Shown here one piece after another: positions 37,201 through 48,411 of a DNA stretch of 64,000 nt. The stretch comes from Anopheles merus (taxonomy: Eukaryota; Arthropoda; Insecta; Diptera; Culicidae): positions 19,081,222 to 19,145,221 of the forward strand of contig NC_054085.1 in NCBI RefSeq assembly GCF_017562075.2. Reading direction: 5' to 3'. Under the pieces are notes generated by a model, which did not search any database, was not told the origin of the DNA, and saw only the letters and a list, made by a program, of their open reading frames with translations. Made by a program: the position numbers and the translations under genes. Every line of letters begins with the position of its first letter. Positions within the stretch are counted from its first letter, which is position 1.

Positions 37201-40200
37201 AACGTGATATAAACAGGCTTCGCGGCACACAAAACAGACGATTCTGTAGAGTTTTGGGCTGTTCTAGCACATCGAGGCTGTTGTTTGAAAAGGCGATAAA
37301 AACTTCTGCAAATTGATTTGAGATCCTATATTGCAAGTAATTTTGAATGATTCATAACCGATGGTAGTCATTTACATCTTAAATTCATTGAATTTTTCAA
37401 TGTTGTGTAAGAAATTGATGATTCTATAGGCTAGTAGCATCAACTAGTAGGTAGTCAGTGGAATCTAATAATGCGGAATCGTTGTTACTTGAAACTTTAA
37501 TCATACGATCTTATATGTGCACCTGTTCCGTGGTACAGTTATCTAGTCGGGTAACTTGTTGTGCAAACAACTTACCCGTCATTGGTTCATTTCTGGGATG
37601 AGGCTCTATCCTACTGCTTGTCGCAAGTCTAACCACTAACGGAAAACTAAGCCCATAAGAGGCTTATGCGCCAACCTTCGCACAGGCTACGTTTGTTAAG
37701 CTTAAGAAGAAAAGGACAAAACTGTGCGTAATATATTCAAAAACAATATGCTACTAAAAGCTCGGCTTAACTTAAGATTTATATCAAAGTTTATTACTTC
37801 CATACAAACGGTAGAATATTTCCTGTGTTTATTGTGGCACCATGCTAAAGTATCACAATATTTTAATATACGGAGCGATACACACCACACTACTTATCGT
37901 ATATTTTGCATCTGATTATTTCGTTATATAAAGATAGTACAATGGATAGCCATGGTTTACTTACCATCTATGCAGCATCGACAGTACTGCATATGAGGAA
38001 TCTATTACTAATGATGTTCAAGAACATTAATATGCATTCTAATGCAATTGTATTGTCCTATACTGTACCTAAATGTTCTAGTATACTAATTAAATGTTGT
38101 TAATACTTATCGATTCGATGGTACAGCGATGTTTTCTCTCAATTCCGATAGAGGACGCTATCAAAGTGGTACCGTGCGACTGGCTTGTAGTAACTATCAG
38201 GTCGAGCAGTACCGATTGCACGAATATTCCCGAATGTGGCAACAAGTTACGACCTAAAGTCACTTTTTTAGTTATCCCCGTGCCAAGTGACTGACTTTTA
38301 GCACATTTTCTATTACGATTCGGGTGAAAAAGTTACTTGTGACAAGTTTATCTGTATCCTGTTAAATATCTGGAGATCTTTTCTTAAAAGGCATCTTTTA
38401 TTTAAGGCAACTCAAAGCAACTTTTATTTGCTTTCTATTATTAATATATTGCTCTTACCTTAACATTTTAGGCAATATCCTAAAAGTACTATTCAAAGCC
38501 CTTAAGTAACTATACAATATTATACGGCTTCTGCTTAATAATGCTTGATATAATAATGTCTTGATTTGATTCTTGAATTACAGCCAACAAAAATGTAAAG
38601 CGAATACTAAAGTAAAATTAAAAAAGCTTACAAAATACAACTCGACCCAACATTGGAAATAGCTACATTACGATGATTGGTATTTGGTTTCTTTTAAAAA
38701 ATGTTACACACACACACATATAACAAACATTTGATAAATGCAATCAAAGAAAGACCCGACCATAAAAAGCATTTGCGGAAAGTACACTCGTACGTACAAG
38801 AAAACTCAATTTCTTATCTTACCAACAATTGTATCAAACCGATGCCCCTTCGCTTCCACCCGTCAGGTCGCATGTATAATGTTGTGTTGCCTTCTCTTCA
38901 CTTTTCAGGTGCTTTCCTCATACCCTTCATGATTATGCTGATTCTCGAGGGTATTCCACTGTTTCTGATCGAGCTCGGTATGGGCCAGCGGATGCGTCTC
39001 GGTGCGCTTGGCGTGTGGAATACAATACACCCGTGGCTCGGCGGCATCGGCATCAGCTCCTGCATTGTGACACTGTTCGTTGCGATTTACTATAATGTCA
39101 TTATTACCTGGTGCTTCTACTACTTCTTCAACAGTTTTCGGGTAAGTCTGGTGCTGCTAGCATTCATCACAACGAGCGAAACCCTCTTATAGCCTCCCAT
39201 CAACTCTCTGCTTTACAGTATCCCTTACCATGGGCCGTCTGTCCCCAGCTGAACGGTACCGACGTTGAGGAGTGTGAACGGTCGTCCGAGACGGCCTACT
39301 TCTGGTACCGGACAACGCTGGACGCGGCACCCAGCATAGACGAAACCGGCGGCTTCAAGTGGTGGATCGTGCTCTGCCTGATGCTTTCCTGGACGGTGGT
39401 GTTCTTCATCGTGATGAAGGGCATCCAGAGTTCGGGCAAAGTAGTGTACTTTACCTCGCTCTTTCCGTACATCGTGCTGACGATCTTCTTCGTCCGCGGC
39501 ATTACCCTCAAAGGGGCCGGCGCCGGACTGATGCACATGTACACACCGAAGGTGGAGAAGCTACTGGAACCGACGGTGTGGTTAGATGCAGCCACGCAAG
39601 TGTTTTACTCGTTCGGGCTCGCATTCGGATCGTTGATTGCGTTCGGAAGTTATAACACGCCCAAAAATAACTGTGTACGGGATGTGTTGCTAGTGTCCGT
39701 GTGTAACGCGATCACCGCAATTTACGCCAGTGTCGTCATCTTTGCCATCCTAGGGTATAAGGCTACGTTAGGCGTGGATAGATGTATCCAAGTGTAAGTA
39801 ACTGCCAACGTGTTTCCGCAAAAACGGTCCTGCTCTAATGTGTGTTTTGTTTAATACCCCAGAAATAAGCATATTCTAGTGAAACATAACCTTCTTCCAT
39901 CGATGGATGTTGATCAAAGCGAGTACGAACACGCGATGGCCGGATTGAACGAGACGATGACTAAAGACTGGGAGTTTGAGAAGTGCAGTCTTGAAGATCA
40001 GTTGTCCAGTGTATGTATTTTTTGTATTCAGTTTATGAATGTCATATAATAATTGACTATATTTTTGCATCTGAACTACAGGCTGCCGAAGGAACCGGTC
40101 TAGCGTTCATCGTATTCACTGAAGCAATCGTCGAATTACCAGGTTCTCCTTTCTGGGCTGTGCTCTTTTTCACCATGTTGCTCTCTCTAGGATTAGGATC

Positions 40201-43200
40201 TCAGATCGGCATTCTCGAAGGAATGCTCTGTACCATTTTTGATATTGACATCTTCAAGAGGATTCGGAAACCATACGTCACTGGTGGGTTCGAACGCTCC
40301 ACCCACTTCCAGGCACGTTATTGACATCGATTTACGCTCTATTTCTATTACAGGCGTTGTTTGTGCGTTCTGCTTCTCGGTGGGCCTTATCTTCACCACC
40401 GGTGCCGGTGAATATTGGCTCAAAATGTTCGATTCATTTGCTGGCACGATTGGATTGGTTGTGGTTGCACTAATGGAAATGATAGCCGTCATATACATCT
40501 ATGGACATGAGAAGTATGACATGTTTTTCATGTTTTACATTTTGCATATCATTTACGTTTCGTTCTCTTCATCTCTTAAGGTTCACGGAAGATATTTACC
40601 AAATGACTGGTATTCGACCGGGTCTCTACTGGCAAATGACCTGGCGATACATTGGTCCAGCCATCATGGGTTGCATTCTGCTGTCTTCTATCCTTTCGAT
40701 GCTACTACGGAATCCTACATACGGTGCATGGAATGGTGATTTGGTGAGTGTCTCTTGGGACAATAGAAAGAATAACGTTGAATAACTAACAATGCAACGC
40801 ATTCTCCGTAACATCATCTCGCTCTCTCTCTCTCTCTCACCAGGGTATTGTCGAAAACAAATCATATCCTAATTGGGTGATGGGCATTGCACTGGCAATG
40901 ATCATTGCCGGCGTGCTGCCTATGCCCGTAGTCTTCCTGCTACGACGGTTCCAGATACTGAAGGTGGATCTAGACATACACCAAGGCTCGATTCGAAGAA
41001 ACGAAACGACCGCCTCTACCAAGGAGATGATTGATGAAGATGACGTAAGTATTAGTAGTCAGCATGCATTTATTACAGATGATTTTCTCGTCGCCTCCTT
41101 CTGTTTCTGTAAAGAAACGCAGAAGGAAAACCTTTTCACACTATTTGTGGGAAGACACTTACTGCGCAAGAGAAATGGTCGAAAAACGACATAATGATTG
41201 AAGTCCATATTACCGCCGAAAGATGTGGATATAATTAAAAAGTGACATTCTCCTATAAATTCTAGCATTATGCAAAGTGGCAATAAGTTATTTTAAGAAT
41301 ATCTACCTGGACAAGACTGACGCGTGGTATTTTAGTAAAAAAAATTGGATCTCAATCATAGCAGACAGGATTTAATTTAAAATTCTTCAATAATTTTATA
41401 ATAAGAAACCTTGTATGCTTATTAATTGCTTCTCAACTGGATCCTGGAGTCCTTGCAGTTTGAATGGGCATCGAATCCGTCCGGCTTTGTAGGAGCTGGC
41501 ATGTCAATCAAATATCGGCGAATTTATTCTTCAACAAGAATTAAATTACCCTTTTTGTATCTAATTAGTTTAATTAATTGTACTTTGTACATTAAGTTTA
41601 TGATTAATATATATAAGTTATAGATAGATTGTGATAGAAACTAAGTTCATTATATTGTTCACGCGCAAAAAATGCTCGTAAGCATCACCATGACAGGTTT
41701 AAGAAATTATAGGCCTTAAGATTTTAGGTTAACTTCTACCATGTTTTGTTGATTCCAAAGTCCCAAGCACCTCTGTGTCATGCGCTAGTGCCGTGTCGCC
41801 AAGCTTCACATCATATGTCTCAACGATATACTAATCCATTCATTCATGGACTTTTCTTCTCTCTCTCTCTCTTCTCTTTCTTCTTTATCGTTGTGCTATG
41901 TCCACTCTCGGTGGCCGATGGGAATTTTGCATTTGTACACAAACCTAATACCAAAATCGTTCTATTGCTTACTCGATGTATCTCTGTCATGTTGTTTGCC
42001 GCTCTGTGTGCTTGTGTTGCTTTGGTATTGTTCGTATCCGTGTACTGAAATTGAACCTAACCAATGCGAACTAACCATCATTCGTCCGTTCGAACGATCC
42101 ATCCAAAACTACTAAACACAGGTCGTTAGCCCTGACTTACCACCTCCGCAATCGCTGGCGGCTACACGTTTCACAATCGGTGATTTTGATGTAAGTTTTA
42201 ACGCATTTTTACAACCCTCATCTGCATCTCACACATATCTCATTGCGAGCAGGAAAGGGCATTTCTTTTTTGCTCGCCCGTTCATCCCAAACCATCGTAC
42301 TTTCGTGGCTGTACTTACCTTAACTATTGATGTTTCATAACGTAACTCATACGGTTCTAATCATACTCCATTTAAATGTCGTTTTTTTAATAGTTGAAGA
42401 TTCATTGAACAAGTGTTGACAATAGTTTATTTAAAATTTTAAAAAGCATCTTTAAAACAGCCTTCGTTTTTAATCTTTAGGATGTAATCTACATCTAAAG
42501 ATTGTTCATTTATGGTACACAACTATTAAATATACTATCAAAAAAATTAACAACACTTCTAACTTATATCGATGATATAATGCTTGTATCTTATTGAACA
42601 AAACCTATTCTCTCTATAATTCCACCAAAAATTGTTAACACTTTTACCAAGATTTTTTTATACAGCCATTTGCTTGTTACAAAGTTCATTCCACAGCCAT
42701 TGTACTTTTCGCTCAAATACTAACTTGATGTATTATCCTCCTACCATTTCCACCCTTCCCTTTTCTTCCAACTCTTCCATTGTCTTTTTCTCTATTTTTT
42801 CTCTTTCTCCATTTTCTTCATCCGTAGATACGCTCATAAATATCCAAGCAAAAACAAACAAACAAACACCCCTTCCCCTGCAAGTGATAACTGTAGTAAA
42901 CATACAAGTATAATTTAAATAACAAAAAAAATCAAGCAAATCAATGTAATCCTACTCATCCGCGTTCAAAGTGTCGGTGCTAAACAGTACTCGCGCAACG
43001 GCACCTGTCCATGACTCCAACATCGCCATCGTTGTAGTGCCCGCTCTCATGTTGACTGCTTCACTAGGTATCGCTAGGCATTCGCTAGCAGCCACCCACG
43101 ATCACAAAGTCCAAGCGATCGTTCAGTAGACCAGTTCATCGAAGCGAAGCGCATGCGTATACTAAAAATCGTTCTTCCCTCCAATTGGTATCATTCTTCA

Positions 43201-45897
43201 TCACCATCACTACACACGCCTGTGAGCGATCGTGTGTTAAACTAAAGCTCTTATACACTTGCCGAGGCAAACAACGGTCAAGACAACTTAGCGACACTTC
43301 CATAAGGACAAGGTCTCAGGTCTTTTTAGCAACTTACACACCTCTTAAAACCATGCACCACTGTGTTGCTCACATTACAGCACCCTTTTTGACACCTCAG
43401 AATGCGTTTGTGTGCATCCATCACCCGTTTGATCGCTAAACACAATCATTGAATGTCGTCTACTCCTCGATCATTTGTATGTACGTAGCAACTGCTTGTT
43501 CATTCCTTTCATCGATCGCATTCATTTTCGTCATCGCCACCCTGTGTTGAGCTGTGTGTGTGTGTGTTTGTCGGTAGCGAAACGCTCGGTCTTACCGAAC
43601 CCTCCAGTAGTGCCAGTAGTGTAGCCATTGCTGCATCCCGGGCAGCGGTAGTGTTTGCTGTCGCAGCTGCCTCTCGCGTCCATGGTGACAATTGACATGG
43701 AGTTTATTACTTGAAAGTTATAGACCAAAACCGATGACGCTAACAAACGCGGTAAAACATCGCCCGGCAAAACTACCCGAACCAGCACCGGCACCGCTAG
43801 CTACGGCAATGGCAGCTCGAACAACGCCACCAGCACTTCGGCCGGCTCCACTACCGCCAATAGTGCGACGCTCGTCACCACCAGCATCACCAGTACCGGG
43901 GGGCCCAGGAAATCCATCATGAAGCAGTAGACTGAGTTCAATCGGCGGAGGAATGGTTCGCGTGCATACGGACCACACATTCACAACCAGTATAGCAACA
44001 CAAATTCAAACGCACAGATAGCAAAAACGCACACCATGTGGTTAAGTGTAAAACATTTACAGTGAACGTAAAATATCACGCTAACGAAAACACTCCAACA
44101 CTCTCAACACAATGGCGAACGTGGACGTGCATTGGAGCCACGTTCTGCAAGCCACATACATCGACAGCAGCAAATGTAAAAAAGAAGAGAAGCGTTAGCG
44201 TTATATAGTAGTGTCCGTTACCAACTAGTGGTGTGCAGCGTTTGAAAGAGAACAAACATACTGCAAAATACATTCACAAAACCACAAACAGTTCGATCGA
44301 ATAGCACGCGCGTTGGAGAGCGCGATAAATGAAGCTCTTAGAGTTTGTTGTTGTTAACCGTACCTTAACTGCTAGAAGCGCTACGCTATCGGGTTCTACA
44401 CCCGATAGGACTTAATTTTTCGTTGTTGTTGTTGTTGTTGATGTCGAACATTAACGGCGCCCAAATAACCAACCACACCCAGCAGCAGCAGCATCAGCAG
44501 CAGCAAAGGAAGCAAGTGCGACGGGCGCTGCTGCCTCTCCCAACTCACACTCATTTTTGTCACATTGCGTACCAATAGAGGACCATTTTTAAGGCAACCT
44601 TATTCACAAGAGATGGAACATAGAAGAGAAGCATAAATGAACCACCCATGCCAGAATTTAAACAATCCAATGACAATATATGGTAATTATGCATTAGACA
44701 GTCAGTTGAACAGTTACAAGAACCTAACGTCTATTCTATCGTAGGAAAGTAGCGTCAGTTTTGTTGTACTTTTCTATTGCATTCGATTTCGTTTAATGGT
44801 ACAATTATTCATGTGAAAAACAACAAACGAATCTTATTTTAAATTTAAGATCATAATTAAGTATAATTTTATGTTAAGCTTTAAAATTACACCAAACATA
44901 AGAGCAGCATGTGTTTCTAATTCTAATTACGGCACAGTTTAGTCCTCGTTCATTGTTAGTGCGAAGATTCGCCATTAGGCTGGCACCAAGAATTAAAGCC
45001 TATTGTAACAAAACATCAACAAAACTGCTAATAGAGAACGAGAACTTAACCGAATTATAATTGTTTAGTAATAATATTTCATAAAGTTATAATTATTGTT
45101 AAGTTAAAATGCACGATGCAGGACATATTCAGTTATCTTATTTGATTATCGTTTTTACTGCATTTCAGAACAGAGTTCTTTCGCATGTTTCAGAAAAAAA
45201 CGGTTAATGCGTGTTAGGTGTTTATTAGTTTCATGCAAACTCTGTTAAACTTGGTTAATAGTTTACCCGCTATCTTAGTATTTACGTACCTTTTCCAGTA
45301 GCGTACTATATTCAGTTCGTTAAGTGTAGCTCATGTTATTTGCTTGACAAAACTTTGTTATCCCGTTTATATTCCGTTTTACAAGCCAACGTTATATTTC
45401 AACCACTAGTATGTAAAACTCGGATGGAAATTCCATCGGAAACAGATTGATTCACTCTGCAGAGAATCTGCTTTTTTGGGAATGTTTTTTTTTTTATTTT
45501 ACAATCTCCTTTCTCCGAATGCATTTACTTATTATGGATTTTTTTTCTTTTTATATGTGACAAAACACCTTGAAAAAAGCCAAGTAATTAATTTTATTTT
45601 CTGTCATTGTCTCTTTTCCCCTTTGTACGCTTACCAACGGCGACCAACTCGAACACAACCCAGGACGACGATGAGGATGATGACGATTTCAGTGGACCCG
45701 CGCTAGGCGGCCCCGTCAACGTGCGGAGCGATTCGGACGACGAAGACGAACCACCGACGATGGGCAAAATGTTGGCGAAAAAGTCGGCCGCTTCGCCGCA
45801 GAAGCTCCAGTTCCAGAATCAGCATCATCTAACCCCGAACGTACTGAGCCCCGGTTCGCGGAAGAAACCGTTCCGCATGGAGGTGGTGGACTTTTAA
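28008..45897 (+). CDS. SLC6 family transporter, SLC6A15/SLC6A17 type (10 coding exons)
   Basis: Exons 28008-28296, 38909-39141, 39219-39793, 39863-40010, 40082-40283, 40354-40513, 40581-40743, 40844-41044, 42122-42190 and 45664-45897 join in frame to 757 residues, all with GT-AG introns. The product is a 12-helix Na+-coupled transporter. The TM1 signature GLGNIWRFPYLCQQNGGG ends at residue 97. Other matches are the EL2 glycosylation site NGT with the two cysteines of SLC6 proteins, KGIQSSGK, the unwound TM6 region (FGLAFGSLIAFGSYN), and EGTGLAF in TM8. The order and sequence fit the orphan amino-acid transporter branch (B0AT2/NTT4) better than the monoamine or GABA branches. Vertebrate members carry neutral amino acids such as proline and leucine in neurons and synaptic vesicles. 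Odd points are Ser rather than Ala at the Na1-site position of TM1 (GYSVGLGN), a 10.6-kb first coding intron, and an acidic cytoplasmic tail. The ATG has A at -3. Confidence 0.93.
29947..30770. mobile_element. Non-autonomous inverted-repeat DNA element, about 824 bp
   Basis: The left end reads CGCGCGGCCACACGA and the right end, reverse complemented, reads CGCGCGGCTACACGA. Subterminal similarity continues (ATATACAGCGAAA, CTATTTG, TTGAAATAT blocks). Only short frames lie between, so it carries no transposase. Flanks (TTTTAC on the left, ATTAAAC on the right) do not give a clear target duplication, so the superfamily is undecided. Confidence 0.7.
33079..33322. mobile_element. MITE, copy 1 of a CAGGGTTTTCC family
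   Basis: A 244-bp element with terminal inverted repeats CAGGGTTTTCCA...GAGGTTCT and, at the right, GAGAACTCATGGAAAACCCTG, flanked by TA on both sides (33077-33078 and 33323-33324). TA duplication points to the Tc1/mariner/pogo group. A second copy is at 59687-59910. Confidence 0.8.
34091..34227 (-). mobile_element. SINE-like fragment, tRNA-derived
   Basis: On the minus strand it begins near a GGTCTTGTGGTGCAGTCGT block that resembles the head of the SINE at 57174-57379 (GGTCTCATGGTACAGTCGT) and ends with an AGAAGAAGA tail after GGACGCTAGGCC. The middle is diverged and I find no clear B box, so this is an old or rearranged copy. Confidence 0.45.
37520..37712 (+). mobile_element. Diverged SINE, tRNA-derived
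   Basis: Contains GTGGTACAGT (A-box-like), CCGTCATTGGTTCA (weak B-box-like) and an end reading GTTTGTTAAGCTTAAGAAGAAAAGG. These occur in the same order as in the 57174-57379 element, with many substitutions. It lies in the giant SLC6 intron. Confidence 0.5.
38909..41044 (+). CDS. SLC6 gene, coding exons 2-8 (TM2 to TM12)
   Basis: Seven exons, 38909-39141, 39219-39793, 39863-40010, 40082-40283, 40354-40513, 40581-40743 and 40844-41044, separated by introns of about 67-100 bases, encode residues 97-657. Exon 3 carries the EL2 loop, TM4-6 and the TM6 signature. Exon 4 encodes much of the large EL4 region with a second glycosylation site (NET). Exons 5-8 encode TM8-TM12. A frame continues past the exon 8 donor (gtaagt at 41045) for about 50 codons, to a stop at 41192, and would give a different tail if not spliced. 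Confidence 0.92.
41045..42121 (+). other. SLC6 intron 8
   Basis: Intron of 1.08 kb with donor GTAAGT and acceptor ACACAG. Nothing coding is seen beyond the possible read-through frame at its start. Confidence 0.7.
42122..42190 (+). CDS. SLC6 gene, coding exon 9 (cytoplasmic tail)
   Basis: A 69-base exon, phase 0 at both ends, encoding VVSPDLPPPQSLAATRFTIG and then DFD before a GTAAGT donor. It continues the cytoplasmic tail, has only weak family similarity, and is accepted because of its good splice sites and frame. Because it is a multiple of three it could be skipped without a frameshift. Confidence 0.7.
42191..45663 (+). other. SLC6 intron 9, holding a possible alternative last exon
   Basis: A 3.5-kb intron. 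Apart from the candidate exon at 43724-43930 I see only AT-rich DNA, a TTG run near 44420 and a CAG-rich patch near 44480-44510. Confidence 0.6.
43724..43930 (+). CDS. Candidate alternative last exon of the SLC6 gene
   Basis: After an AG (TTATAG, 43718-43723) an open frame of 68 codons ends at TAG 43928-43930. It would follow exon 9 in phase 0 without a frameshift, giving a 748-residue isoform. The peptide is Ser/Thr/Gly-rich, starts TKTDDANKRGKTSPGKTT and ends GGPRKSIMKQ. Codon use is GC-rich in an otherwise AT-rich intron, which argues for coding. The acceptor has a poor pyrimidine tract. The other two plus frames are partly open too, so this rests on splice phase and composition only. Confidence 0.45.
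   Translation, partial: TKTDDANKRGKTSPGKTTRTSTGTASYGNGSSNNATSTSAGSTTANSATLVTTSITSTGGPRKSIMKQ
45664..45897 (+). CDS. SLC6 gene, last coding exon (acidic tail)
   Basis: Encodes the final 77 residues: a run of Asp/Glu (DDDEDDDDFSG), a second acidic cluster (DSDDEDE), then a basic stretch and the terminal FRMEVVDF. Acceptor AACCCAG, stop TAA at 45895-45897. Acidic clusters and a hydrophobic C-terminal end of this kind can act in vesicle sorting, but that is inference. Confidence 0.8.
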   Translation, partial: DDDEDDDDFSGPALGGPVNVRSDSDDEDEPPTMGKMLAKKSAASPQKLQFQNQHHLTPNVLSPGSRKKPFRMEVVDF

Positions 45898-48411
45898 GCG
45901 TTCACCGATATACCAGGGCAGCGGCCGATATACCAGGGCAGAGCAGGAGACGCTACGCTCAAACACAACGACCACATGCGGTGCAGTAGTAGTAGTGGCA
46001 AAGCTTTTATCTTTTTAAATGTACTTCAGTTTTACCTAGTTCACCAACCCTGTTCCTTCGTGCGTGGGTGAAAGGGGCGTCCATGGGAGTGTGCAGTTCA
46101 AGCACCGACATAATCCTTTGTTTGTTTTCTCACAACACACACACACACATACAGACACAAACACACACACACGCGCTATCCACAGCCGTGGGAAGCATAG
46201 GTATCGAAGCGCTAATGAGACAGCACAGCTGCCACGCGAAGAAAGTAAAGGTGGATAACATTGTTACCTGTAAATATCTTGTATAGGCCATACACTAAGC
46301 AGAAGATGCTGAAAATCAAGCTATTTGTAATAGGTTAATTAGGAGGAGGAGCAGAAGAGATCGAGATATCCCGGTCGGCGTCTGGCGGGTCTGGCGACAC
46401 TTACTTTGGTACCCCGGGCGGGACAGAGCTTTCTCTTCGGAATCGGTTTTAAACCTCCACTCCAATCTCGAACCATAGAGAGCCAAGTCGAAGATAGGCC
46501 GGAACGAACGGTTGCCTGCTAGTTGCCATTCAACTATTAATAGACGATAAGTCCAGCACTGCAGCAATGCGGTGTGGTGCCACAGCCGGAAAATGCAGTA
46601 TTCTCATTGGGTTTTCTTTCAGCCAAGTTACCTGCTATAGGTGTGTGTGTATTTTCCTGTTGTACAAATTGTACTGTTTCATACCAAATTACACCACCAT
46701 GGTAGGTGGTGGTGGTGTTGCGTTTTCCCCCTCCTTTTCCGTAGACACATGTTGAGAGGGGAGTACGAGAAAGAGAGAGGGAGATAGAGAACAAAAATGC
46801 TAGAAAAAAAAACAGAAAAACTAATCAAACGTAAAGGATGAATTGATTTGTAAAAAAAAAGATAACAAAACAGAGAGCATAAGTGTTGCCGTGCGTTAAG
46901 ATTTCAATTAGTTTGAATACCTCGCTCCTGTAGTGGGAACACAGGTTTTGCACCATCAAGTGCGCCCGTACAATAATCGTAGTGTTAGACGCTAAAATGT
47001 GTTAGTAGTCGTTTCACTGCTACCAAACAATATCTATACTTGTGCTTTCATTTAGACAGTTACTACTATAGTTTTCCATCAATGATCCCTTGTAACCCTT
47101 CAGTCCTTCTCTCTCTCTCAAACTCGCTCCTTCTCTCATACTTTCCCGAGCAAACACCATACGATAAACACACGTGCTCAGCAGAATTATACTATGTAAG
47201 TGAAACTTAAATAATGATTACTTAAGATGTAAGTGCATGTGAAGTATGTAAGATATTATGAAAACGTTCAACCAAACGGTGGTGACGATGATGAAGATGA
47301 TGAGGTGGTGTAGAAGCTCTCGTAAGACATTTTTTTTTCAAAAAGCACTCCCTGAAAAAAGGAAGGAAAGAAAATTACGCCTAGGTTTCCTGGAAAAGAT
47401 CCGAATGAAAAATAGCGAACTTCTCTCATTTAAATGATTTAAATTAATTTAAAAAATAATGATTGTTTGCCGCTTCCAAGATGCGCTGCAATGTACACCG
47501 CCTGTTGGCTCGTGCTTAAAGGAACTCTTGCACCACGATGTGTTGCTAGAGCCATAAACAAATGTTTTTGTTTTGTTCGTTGTTGCATCCTGTACGGTAA
47601 TGGTTTGGTTTCAATGAAGCCCCTGCTCCGCTGCACACACACACACATGCAGCGGCAGATAGAGGAAAGTGTGATAGAACAAAATTTGTTTTGTATCTTT
47701 AATGCTAATCTCGATGTACACACCCCGGCAAACAACTACAATACACAAGCCATGTGTAAGAATAAGGCGACAGAACATTTGGTCAAGGAAATAACACAAC
47801 AGTCGATATATGTTACGCTAAAGTACGTTCTACAGTGACATTGGTTTTCCTCACATCACACCCCACAAACATACATATAGGTTAGAGGAGAGAATAAAAC
47901 ATCAAATTAAAACGTTAAATAGAAAGTAAACCAACACGCAGCTAAAAAACTGAAGTCATTAAATGAAAAAAAAAGAAAAGAAAAATAAACCAAAACAGAT
48001 CGTCGTACTGCACGAGGATCGTACATAACTGGAAGAAAACATACAATAAACAATGTGATCAATTGAGTAAACTTAAAGAGTGGAAGGGGTAAACACATAA
48101 AAAGTGAAAAGTAAAAAAAACACAGAAAAAGAAACCACTATGTAGTAAGATCATCTTTTTAAGAGTTAGTTGTTAATAGTCTCGTAGAAGGAGTGCAAAA
48201 GTGGAGGGAAAATACTTACACACAAACAAACATACACACATACATTGCATACATTGTAAGAGTCACAGGAGCTATCGAGCTAGAGGCGCTCAAAGGCCAA
48301 AGAAGAACAACAAAACAATGATGAAGAAACGTATTTCACTTACCTTGAACAACGCAGACACAGTTTATTTGTAATCCCAGCAACCATCAATCCGCAACAG
48401 GACGAAATAAA
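45898..48411 (+). other. Probable 3' UTR of the SLC6 gene
   Basis: About 2.5 kb of non-coding sequence after the stop, ending at an AATAAA. It includes a 17-base direct repeat at 45905-45921 and 45925-45941 (CCGATATACCAGGGCAG) and CA microsatellites near 46134-46172. No separate gene is seen. Earlier polyadenylation sites are possible. Confidence 0.55.
48406..48411 (+). terminator. Polyadenylation signal, probable distal site of the SLC6 gene
   Basis: AATAAA followed within 40 bases by a GT-rich stretch (GGTCGTTTTGTTTTGCGC), the usual downstream element. Confidence 0.5.

Larger units (their letters stand above)
28297..38908 (+). other. Giant first coding intron of the SLC6 gene
   Basis: 10.6-kb intron (donor GTAAGT, acceptor CTTTTCAG). 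It holds an inverted-repeat element at 29947-30770, a MITE at 33079-33322, SINE-like pieces at 34091-34227 and 37520-37712, and otherwise unique AT-rich DNA. Less AT-rich islands near 29150-29420, 31700-32000, 32400-32800 and 36600-37130 have no coding signal and could be regulatory. I see no nested gene. Confidence 0.7.

Noticed and set aside
43718..43984. Gly/Ala-rich minus-strand frame
   Set aside because: Antisense shadow of the GC-rich candidate SLC6 exon at 43724-43930.
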